Origin: Desulfuromonadales bacterium C00003068
GTDB taxonomy: Bacteria; Desulfobacterota; Desulfuromonadia; Desulfuromonadales; Desulfuromonadaceae
Length of the DNA stretch: 8,886 nt
Direction of reading: 5' to 3'
Assembly: GCA_001751155.1 (NCBI GenBank)
Contig: MAXR01000250.1
Location: 1-8,886, forward strand
Shown here: positions 1 through 6,260 of the stretch, in pieces
Layout of the letters: every line of letters begins with the position of its first letter
How positions within the stretch are numbered: position 1 is the first letter of the stretch
Program-made: the position numbers and the translations under genes
The notes under the pieces: generated by a model
What the model was told of the DNA's origin: nothing
The model's database searches: none
Seen by the model: only the letters and a program-made list of their open reading frames with translations

Positions 1-59
1 TGATGTATCTGTTGATCTGTATTAATAGGGGGGGGCTGGTCGTTGGTGATGGTATGCGC

Positions 60-2813
60 TTAATCAGGGCAGTTTTCCACCTGATGCTGCGGTACAGGAG
101 GGCTATAGTAATATCCCTGACCATAATCACAGCCAATGGCGGTTACGGCAGCAGCAATCTCCTCACTGTCGATAAACTCAGCGACCACTTTCATTTGTGA
201 ACGATGAGCAAATTGGACAATTGAGGTAATCAGTTCGCGTGTCCGGTCATCTTTATTGATTGCTTGAATGAGGCTACCATCAATTTTAATGATGTCAGCC
301 TTGACTTGCGTTAGGTATGAGAAGTTAGAGTAGCCACTGCCAAAATCATCAATGGATATTTGGCAACCAAGTTCTTTTAAATATTCAATTGTCGCTAACG
401 CTTGGTCGTAGTTCTGGATATTTTCAGTTTCTACGACTTCTAAAACTAAGCGGTCGAGGACATCATAAAGTTGTGCGGTATCAACAAGCATCTGTACGGT
501 TTCTTTGCGTAACAAGTCATCCACAGTAAAGTTGATTGAAAATAAACATTTTTTATCCTTAAAGAAAGCGCAGGCTTGTTCGATCATGGCATGAGTCATA
601 TAGACGTAAAAATGGGTCTGTTGCAAAATTGGTAGAAAGAGACCTGGTGGGACAGGCTTACCGTCGGTATCAATTAAGCGCATGAGTGTTTCGAATTTAC
701 ATGTCTTGCCGGTGGAAAGATCAACAATCGGTTGATAATATGCGACCAAGCGCCCATCGACGAGCGCCTGTTGAACGGCGTGAATCCAGTACATTTTCAG
801 TTTGTATTCGTCGCTATTCGCCAACGCGCCATCGTAGATCAATACCTGTTGTGCTTGATGCTTGGCTTCCTTGAGGGCGATATCGGCACAGGTCAATAAA
901 TTATCTTGATCGCAGGCGATTCCAGCTGTCAACGATATGGGGATTTCGGTTGAAAATTCATCATCGAGCTGAAATTTTAACTGTGAAAACTGCTCGAAAA
1001 ATTCACTAATCTTTGTTTGAAGTTGAATGTTTTCTGGCGCTAACACACCAAATATATCGGCATTAAGGCGATAGAGCATTGCTTGAGAACCACCAAAGTA
1101 CAGCGACAACGCTTCGCCAATATGCTTCAAAAGCTGATCGCCAACCTCGGTGCCATACACTTTATTGGCACCATGAAAACTATCCATATCAATCAGGGCA
1201 AGGCACTGTGTTTCATCGGCATGGGCGATGTCATTCATCAATTTAAAGCGACTGCCTAATGCCGTTAAGGTGTCGGTGGAAAATGCCAGTTGCAACTGTT
1301 CCCGTTTTTCCAGTAACTCGGTAATATCGTAACGCGCAGCAATATACTCAAGAGTCGTTCCATTATCATCGGTGATCGGCATAATCACTTGTTGGGTATA
1401 GAACGGTTTGCCACCCTTGCCGAGATTTTTCGATGATCCCCGCCATACTTTGCCCGCCTGAATGGTATCCCACAACTCTTTGAACGCTTTTTTCGGTGTA
1501 CTCGGATGGCGAAATAAATTGTGCGGTTTGCCCAGCATCTCATTCGCACTATAACCCGTCACAGCTTGGAACGATTTATTGGTGTAGGTAATATGGCCTT
1601 TTAAATCACTTTTGGAGACCATGCAGGATAAATCGAGCAACTTTTTATATTGATGTAACTCGTGCATTTTTTCATGACGATTTTTTTCAAGTTGGCGGAT
1701 ATGACGATTGATATAGAGTGCCACCATTAACCCAAACAGTAGGTTCGCTGCCAGCAACCACAGGCCACGCCAAAGATTGTCATCAGACTCTTTATTGGCT
1801 GCCGCAATCGCCTCACTTAGTTGTTGCTTATGCTCATTAAGGTAGAAGCCTGTGCCAATGGTCCAATCCCACGGTGGGTAATACGCGACATAGGCGAGCT
1901 TTTCCTCAATGGCACCATCACGAGTAGGGTTGTGGTAGTCGTAGTTATGGAAATCGGCACCATTTTGTTGTGAAACTCGCTTAAGTTCCTGCGCGAGTAT
2001 TTCATTATCGCGAGACAGATTCAGTGAAGAGAGATCGTCATGAAATGGTGGCTTATGAAAAGCATTCATGGCCATTTTGTTTTTTTTGCTTATAACATAG
2101 TAGTAGCCATAATCTTGAGCGCCGTAGCGTTGCTGTGCCAGCTCTTTAAACAGTTGTCTTTGCAGTTGACGGGTGGCTTGATTAAGATCAGTGCTGACAA
2201 CAATGACACAATCTACCAATGGTAAGTACACTGCTGCACTGAGCTGTGGTTGACTATTTTGACCTACGCTGGATATCGTTGGTTCGTGCCATTGAACAGC
2301 CGTTGATAATCGACTGAGTTTAACAACGGCTAGCAGTTTTGAATCAACTATGGGTAATGGTGATGAAGTGTTTGACTTAATACTGGAGTTGTCAGTGGCG
2401 TTACTTTGGATAACTCGCTGCTCACCATTGATAAGCTGGTATGAAATTGAATTGTTTGGTAGCTCATTCAACGCATACATAAGTTGGTGCATGTGACGCT
2501 CAAGGGGAAGGTTAAGATCAGTGAGTGATGCGCTGACACTTTGAACCAGAATGATTTTATCTTTGAGTTTAGCCTTTATTTCAACTAAGTGTGCTCGACG
2601 ACGCAATTCAATATGCTGCACAACGCGGGTTACATTATCTCGAATCAGTTGTTTTTGTTGGTCAACATAACGAGTTTGAACGCGTTGCACGTTATTTTCC
2701 ATCACCGTTAGCGGTTCAAGAATAAGGTAATAACCGATACTCACCGCTAAAAAGGTACAGGTTAGCAGTGTGGCAATTAGATTGACGGTAGTAATTCGTA
2801 GACGAGGTCGCAT
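60..2813 (-). CDS. Membrane Cache-PAS-GGDEF(degenerate)-EAL cyclic-di-GMP phosphodiesterase
   Basis: A 917-residue inner-membrane protein predicted to hydrolyse cyclic-di-GMP. Order: membrane segment about 11-32; periplasmic region about 35-345 resembling a double Cache sensor, ending in the typical WDWTIGTGFYL (316-324); membrane segment about 348-368; PAS about 393-505; GGDEF-like about 512-661; EAL about 675-910. The GGDEF signature is degraded to NADIF (584-588), so cyclase activity is very unlikely. The EAL domain keeps the metal and catalytic positions known from RocR-type enzymes: E708 (as ETL), N761, E792, D822-D823, K843, E879 and Q899, in contexts such as IDDFGSGYSN and QGYYYSPP, so it should be active. 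The PAS has Aer-like landmarks (HNLFRHP at 431-437, W457, KN at 462-463). The ATG is preceded by a weak GAG eight bases upstream, and an in-frame stop lies just before it. A candidate promoter precedes it. Family assignment is firm; the sensed ligand is unknown. Confidence 0.93.
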   Translation of the reverse strand: MRPRLRITTVNLIATLLTCTFLAVSIGYYLILEPLTVMENNVQRVQTRYVDQQKQLIRDNVTRVVQHIELRRRAHLVEIKAKLKDKIILVQSVSASLTDLNLPLERHMHQLMYALNELPNNSISYQLINGEQRVIQSNATDNSSIKSNTSSPLPIVDSKLLAVVKLSRLSTAVQWHEPTISSVGQNSQPQLSAAVYLPLVDCVIVVSTDLNQATRQLQRQLFKELAQQRYGAQDYGYYYVISKKNKMAMNAFHKPPFHDDLSSLNLSRDNEILAQELKRVSQQNGADFHNYDYHNPTRDGAIEEKLAYVAYYPPWDWTIGTGFYLNEHKQQLSEAIAAANKESDDNLWRGLWLLAANLLFGLMVALYINRHIRQLEKNRHEKMHELHQYKKLLDLSCMVSKSDLKGHITYTNKSFQAVTGYSANEMLGKPHNLFRHPSTPKKAFKELWDTIQAGKVWRGSSKNLGKGGKPFYTQQVIMPITDDNGTTLEYIAARYDITELLEKREQLQLAFSTDTLTALGSRFKLMNDIAHADETQCLALIDMDSFHGANKVYGTEVGDQLLKHIGEALSLYFGGSQAMLYRLNADIFGVLAPENIQLQTKISEFFEQFSQLKFQLDDEFSTEIPISLTAGIACDQDNLLTCADIALKEAKHQAQQVLIYDGALANSDEYKLKMYWIHAVQQALVDGRLVAYYQPIVDLSTGKTCKFETLMRLIDTDGKPVPPGLFLPILQQTHFYVYMTHAMIEQACAFFKDKKCLFSINFTVDDLLRKETVQMLVDTAQLYDVLDRLVLEVVETENIQNYDQALATIEYLKELGCQISIDDFGSGYSNFSYLTQVKADIIKIDGSLIQAINKDDRTRELITSIVQFAHRSQMKVVAEFIDSEEIAAAVTAIGCDYGQGYYYSPPVPQHQVENCPD

Positions 2814-2847
2814 TATGTTATCTCATGATTAAATAAGTAAGATTAGA

Positions 2848-2876
2848 ATGATACCTATTTTGTGGAGAAACAACAA
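2848..2876 (-). promoter_or_regulatory. Candidate sigma-70 promoter for the EAL phosphodiesterase gene
   Basis: Read on the minus strand, TTGTTG (2876-2871) is followed by a 17-base spacer and TATCAT (2853-2848), which matches the -10 consensus at five of six positions; the -35 matches only at its TTG. Transcription would start near 2841, giving a leader of roughly 28 bases before the ATG at 2813. It implies the phosphodiesterase can be transcribed independently of the genes upstream. Confidence 0.45.
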
Positions 2877-2908
2877 GATAAACACCAGGAGATCTTTTTA
2901 ATTTAAGT

Positions 2909-2938
2909 CGCAATCCAAAGGAGGAGGTTGGCATCGCG
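2909..2938 (-). terminator. Imperfect hairpin after the 242-residue gene, weak terminator candidate
   Basis: In the minus-strand transcript CGCGAT, a bulged G, then CCAA can pair with TTGG-ATTGCG around a nine-base loop CCTCCTCCT. One position is a G-U pair on this strand but an A-C mismatch on the plus strand, which favours the minus-strand RNA. It begins about 13 bases past the stop at 2952. No good T-run follows (ACTTAAATTAAAAAG), so intrinsic termination would be inefficient. The pyrimidine loop resembles an anti-Shine-Dalgarno sequence, possibly by chance. Confidence 0.25.
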
Positions 2939-2951
2939 TTGAATGACACGA

Positions 2952-3680
2952 TCAGATCTCCAGATTGATCTGTTTATCAGCATGGAGGCCGAAAGATTTG
3001 TCTGCTCTTTGGTACAAAAAGGCCCTGCGCCCCGTTTTATCAATCTCAATAACACCTGACGGTATGGACAGGGTTAATTGAAAGTTTTGTTGTCGTGGTG
3101 CGTGTGGCGTAATTTTGTCCAGACTGTTAATGGTTAAATATAGGTTGCCCAGTGTTGAAGTGATTGGCCCATTCTGGCATCGCTCCACCCAAATTACGCA
3201 GGAAAAGTCTATCATTGGCAGTACCAGATCGGGCAGATCTAAGTTCAAGACCTGCAAGCCGTCGCCAATGTTAGGATATAAAGTGCGGTCGAGTTGTTTA
3301 ATAGACGACCTATTTCTTAGCTGCAAAAATGGCGTTTGCTCTTCAACACGGTTGATGATTTGTCTCGTGGCGTTATTCGATAAGCCCAGCTCAGATAACA
3401 GTGATGGCAAGTTTTTATTGATGGTTGCGCGCCCCAGAGCCATGATCTCTTGTTCTGCGCTAATATAGTCAATCCTGTGAATTTGATGGTCTTGTCTCAG
3501 GCTATCAATCAGGTTGCGCATGGCAACAAAGCGTCGTGCGTGTCGTTCTTCGCCAGCGGAACGTTTTTTGACACTTTGTTGTCGACGTTCGTCGAACGGG
3601 TGGTATTTCTCGGCAATGCGCTGATAAGGAATGATTGGTTTGATTCCCTTAAATTGATCGCTGTCAATTCGTTTAGCCAT
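2952..3680 (-). CDS. Unrecognised basic 242-residue protein
   Basis: I do not recognise this family. The start chosen is ATG at 3680 (MAKRIDSD), preceded two bases upstream by GGTGGGAG; a GTG three codons earlier (3689) would add three residues but has no ribosome site. There is no signal peptide or membrane segment, so it is probably cytoplasmic. The N-terminal ~55 residues are strongly charged and basic (ERRQQSVKKR, EERHARR), then a predicted helical part about 51-130 (MRNLIDSLRQ, DYISAEQEIMALG, LPSLLSELGL). The C-terminal half looks beta-rich, with alternating hydrophobics (LQVLNLDLPDLVLPMIDFS; FQLTLSIPSGVIEIDKTG). An RNA-, DNA- or partner-binding role is conceivable, but no known motif is visible; the RxxxR and DxSxxG pattern of PilZ is absent. 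It lies 253 bases downstream of the Hsp70-like gene in the same direction. A short inverted repeat (CAGATC/GATCTG, 2953-2972) overlaps its stop codon. Confidence 0.8.
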   Translation of the reverse strand: MAKRIDSDQFKGIKPIIPYQRIAEKYHPFDERRQQSVKKRSAGEERHARRFVAMRNLIDSLRQDHQIHRIDYISAEQEIMALGRATINKNLPSLLSELGLSNNATRQIINRVEEQTPFLQLRNRSSIKQLDRTLYPNIGDGLQVLNLDLPDLVLPMIDFSCVIWVERCQNGPITSTLGNLYLTINSLDKITPHAPRQQNFQLTLSIPSGVIEIDKTGRRAFLYQRADKSFGLHADKQINLEI

Positions 3681-3933
3681 AACTCCCACCGTTGATAGGT
3701 TGTGTTGATCATTTCGGGGTGGAAAAACTCACCATATAACTCTCATCGGCAACTTAACCTCTAAACTTTAATATATGGCTTCTGGTTCTCATTAGAGTGC
3801 GGATGTTTGAGCAAGGAAGAGTTGCCTAAAGGGGAACAATGTGACCCTCAAGTGATGAGTGAAGCATTCGTTGTGGCGTATCGATTGTTCAAGGTTTAAT
3901 TTAGATTGCAACAGGCTCAATTTTCCCAATTGA
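3681..3933. other. Intergenic region between the Hsp70-like gene and the unknown gene
   Basis: This 253-base gap is AT-rich and holds no convincing gene on either strand. I looked for a promoter for the minus-strand gene at 3680: TATATT (about 3770-3775, minus strand) resembles a -10, but no -35 lies at a suitable distance. No T-tract terminator for the Hsp70-like gene is seen, so read-through from 3934 into 3680 remains possible. Confidence 0.5.
3917..3933 (-). repeat. Perfect 6-bp inverted repeat directly after the Hsp70-like stop codon
   Basis: TCAATT and AATTGA flank a five-base spacer immediately after the TAA stop (3936-3934). The stem is AT-only except for one pair, and no T-run follows, so it is not a normal intrinsic terminator; it could be a weak 3' end structure or chance in AT-rich sequence. 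Confidence 0.35.
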
Positions 3934-5232
3934 TTAAACAAATAATGGCACACTCGATCCTAGCCCATGAGCAACACTGGTGAAGGCGTTGTGGTTCTCC
4001 GATTTATCTGCACCAAAACGTTCGACGAACAAGTTTTGGATATAGGGAATCTTTGAGGTGCCGCCCGTTAGCGAAACCGCATCAATTTGTGCCGCAGTTA
4101 GCCCTGATTGCACGATCACCTCATCAATGCAGCGTTCAATCTGCTCAAAATTATCGCTATTGAGAGTTTCAAACTCGCTCTTGTTGATTGGCTCGGCAAT
4201 GGACAGGTCACCCTCATTGAAACAGATCGTCGATTGCTCACAGCCAGAAAGTTCGCACTTCGCTTTTTCGATAGCCTGAAACAGCGCAAAGCCAAAATTA
4301 TCTTCAATGATGCTTTCCAGATGATCCAAAGCAGGGCGGTTGTCCGTCGATCGTTTCAACACGCGGATCAGTTCGCGGGTGTCGCGGGCGCGCAAGAGTG
4401 GGATACGGTGCCACTGACAAAGGGTTTTGATGAGTGTGGTTGGAATATCGTGCCACTGACGTTTCCCCATCGGTTGATAACGGGCGTAACGGCCAAAATA
4501 GTGGGCGACCTTATCCCACATGATCTGCGAATCGAACTTGTCACCCGCCACATACACGCCGCCTAACGACAGCACGTCACTGCGGCGGTCACTGCGATCA
4601 AATGCACCGCCTTTGACACGAATCACGGTGAAATCTGAGGTGCCACCGCCAAAATCACCGATAAACACGGTACGTTCCTGACCCGCAGATAAGGTCTCTT
4701 CATAAGTCAGCGCCGCCGCCACCGGTTCATATTGAAACCAGATATGTTTAAAGCCAGCCTTACGTGCGGCCTTTTCTAAACGTTGTTCGGCAAGGGCATC
4801 CTTCTCAGCATCGGTGGAAAATACCACCGGTCGGCCAAGTACCACGCTGTCAACGCTGCAACCGACGTGTGCTTCGCCGCGCGCCTTTAACTTTTTGAGG
4901 ATGATCGCTACCAAGTCATCAATGCCGTATCGCGCGCCGAAGATCTCCGTGTTTTGAAAACTACGGTTAGGCAGAAAGGTCTTGATCGACTGCATAAAGC
5001 GGCCCTCAGCACCATCGCCGACATACTGTCGAATCGCCTCACTGCCAGTGAAAATCTCTTTCTCTTCACTAAAATAGAGGACAGAACGCATCAAATCACT
5101 CACCTGATCACCACTGATCGTGTCATCAACCTCCACCATCTCAACGCCACCGTTACGGTAAACTGAAAGTGCTGAATTGGTGGTGCCAAAGTCGATGCCA
5201 AATACAATTTGCAAATCCATAATCACAACCAT
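3934..5232 (-). CDS. YegD-like Hsp70 family ATPase (nucleotide-binding domain only)
   Basis: A 432-residue cytoplasmic actin/Hsp70-fold ATPase. Landmarks in order: phosphate-1 loop GIDFGTTNS (12-20); GRPVVF (133-138); FQYEPVAAALTYEE (166-179), matching the conserved EP-AA segment linking the lobes; phosphate-2 loop IGDFGGGTSD (191-200); AGDKFD (229-234), equivalent to the GGxDFD region; adenosine motif SLTGGTSKIP (387-396). The protein ends near 430, just past the nucleotide domain. It therefore lacks the peptide-binding domain and helical lid of DnaK (about 640 residues) and resembles E. coli YegD (about 450 residues) in size and in the GRP and EPVAA contexts. Substrates and partners of this group are poorly known. 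The start is uncertain: ATG at 5232 directly follows an in-frame TAG, and ATG at 5220 is four codons inside; neither has a clear ribosome site. The middle is visibly GC-richer than its neighbours. I see no heat-shock (sigma-32) promoter upstream. Confidence 0.92.
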   Translation of the reverse strand: MVVIMDLQIVFGIDFGTTNSALSVYRNGGVEMVEVDDTISGDQVSDLMRSVLYFSEEKEIFTGSEAIRQYVGDGAEGRFMQSIKTFLPNRSFQNTEIFGARYGIDDLVAIILKKLKARGEAHVGCSVDSVVLGRPVVFSTDAEKDALAEQRLEKAARKAGFKHIWFQYEPVAAALTYEETLSAGQERTVFIGDFGGGTSDFTVIRVKGGAFDRSDRRSDVLSLGGVYVAGDKFDSQIMWDKVAHYFGRYARYQPMGKRQWHDIPTTLIKTLCQWHRIPLLRARDTRELIRVLKRSTDNRPALDHLESIIEDNFGFALFQAIEKAKCELSGCEQSTICFNEGDLSIAEPINKSEFETLNSDNFEQIERCIDEVIVQSGLTAAQIDAVSLTGGTSKIPYIQNLFVERFGADKSENHNAFTSVAHGLGSSVPLFV

Positions 5233-5326
5233 CTATAAAATGTCTATAGCTCCACCTGTGTAGGAAGAGCTGAATAAGAAAAACAAGACTGACGGTTTTA
5301 ATGGATTAGATAGGGGAAAGGCAAGT

Positions 5327-5373
5327 AAAAAGACTCCAATGCGAAGAGTTGGTCAACAATGTACTCTTTGGAG
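5327..5373 (-). terminator. Candidate intrinsic terminator downstream of the sensor-cyclase/permease operon
   Basis: On the minus strand, starting 27 bases after the permease stop, CTCCAA plus AGAGT pair with ACTCT and TTGGAG. A 13-base loop and a five-base asymmetric bulge (TCGCA) interrupt the stem, which is followed by TCTTTTT. An alternative smaller hairpin uses CCAA/TTGG within the same sequence. It would separate the two-gene operon from the Hsp70-like gene. The bulge makes efficiency uncertain. Confidence 0.45.
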
Positions 5374-5399
5374 GGGGCAATAAATATTAAGGCAGGCAA

Positions 5400-6260
5400 T
5401 CAGGCTTTCATCAAAAAGACGGCTAAAAGTGTTAAGGCGAGTGCCGCTCCACGACGCAGGGTGATCTTTTCGTGATAGATCACCACCGATAGGATGATGG
5501 CGATGATAAAATGCATGCTGGTGATCAAAGCGATTGATGACAGCGGGCCGCTGGCTAATGCTGTTAAAAAAGCATAAAAGCCAAAGAAGTTGAGGATGCC
5601 CATCAAAATTCCGATGAGGATTGTCCCTTTTTTACCTGAGGTTGGGTTTTTCCCCGGCCACTTTTTATTGATCAACAGCGAAAAAATGGTCGCAAACAGA
5701 TAGGTTACCGCCATGAAGCCGGCGGTGTTGGTGGAGACTGCCGCTAACTTACTCGATATTGAGGCGATAGCCCCACAGAGAATGCAGACACCGACAAAGA
5801 ATAATCCATAACGGCTGTTTCCCTGTGGTGTAGTGTCCTGCTTTACCTCTTTAGCCATCAGAAAAACAACAGCAAAGCCAAGCAGGATACCAAACCATTG
5901 TTGATTAGATAGCTGTTCACCGAAATAAACCACTGAAACAAGAATAACCACAACTAGGCTTAAGCGGGTAAGGGGAAAAGTGATTGAGGTGGGTAGGTGG
6001 CGCAAGGCCTCGATATTTGAAACAGTGGTGATGGCGAAGGCACAGCTATTAGCCAGAGCAAGGACGATGAGCACACTATAGTTGACGGTTGTTGCGCCAG
6101 TAGCAACGTAAACAGCCGTACTTAATACGCACACAGTCGCCATAAATACCGCAGTTGTTAGTCCCGAACTGTAGCCGCGTTCAGCTGTCACTTTATAAAG
6201 GAAACGTTGAGTACCTAAAAGGATCAAAGCCATCAAGCTGTAAAAATACCAAGTATTCAT
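5400..6260 (-). CDS. EamA/DMT superfamily membrane permease
   Basis: A 286-residue polytopic inner-membrane protein with about ten hydrophobic segments (roughly 3-20, 33-54, 61-80, 92-112, 120-136, 150-168, 179-197, 212-233, 240-262, 268-284). They form two repeated EamA halves of five segments. Each half carries the family pattern of a segment ending in a glutamate and followed by the last helix: SITFPLTRLSLV..VYFGEQLS (E115) in the first, ALITSMHFIIA..VIYHEKIT (E264) in the second. Length is normal for the family, whose members mostly export amino acids or other small metabolites; the substrate cannot be read from sequence. Its ATG overlaps the TGA of the upstream sensor cyclase (ATGA) and has no clear ribosome site, indicating translational coupling. 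A candidate terminator follows. Confidence 0.9.
   Translation of the reverse strand: MNTWYFYSLMALILLGTQRFLYKVTAERGYSSGLTTAVFMATVCVLSTAVYVATGATTVNYSVLIVLALANSCAFAITTVSNIEALRHLPTSITFPLTRLSLVVVILVSVVYFGEQLSNQQWFGILLGFAVVFLMAKEVKQDTTPQGNSRYGLFFVGVCILCGAIASISSKLAAVSTNTAGFMAVTYLFATIFSLLINKKWPGKNPTSGKKGTILIGILMGILNFFGFYAFLTALASGPLSSIALITSMHFIIAIILSVVIYHEKITLRRGAALALTLLAVFLMKA

Noticed and set aside
3..200. Plus-strand 65-codon frame at the left edge
   Set aside because: It overlaps the C-terminal coding region of the EAL protein, including the conserved QGYYYSPP segment, and has no independent support.
2952..3680. PilZ-type cyclic-di-GMP receptor, suggested by the signalling genes nearby
   Set aside because: The RxxxR and (D/N)xSxxG motifs expected of PilZ domains are absent.
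3115..3695. Plus-strand frames of 117 and 81 codons opposite the unknown gene
   Set aside because: Neither has a ribosome site. The minus-strand frame spans the whole stretch, with a GGTGGGAG site before its ATG, so these are best read as shadows.
3917..3933. Intrinsic terminator for the Hsp70-like gene
   Set aside because: The hairpin is AT-rich and short, and no T-run follows; kept only as an inverted repeat.
4108..4566. A 152-codon open frame on the plus strand, antisense to the Hsp70-like gene
   Set aside because: It lies entirely within a well-supported conserved ATPase gene on the other strand, has no clear ribosome site, and its product resembles no family I know; long antisense frames are expected in the GC-richer part of this gene.
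5233..5326. Heat-shock (sigma-32) promoter ahead of the Hsp70-like gene
   Set aside because: A CCCCTAT stretch resembles a sigma-32 -10, but no CTTGAA-like -35 lies at the right distance; the nearby CTTGCC is far too close.
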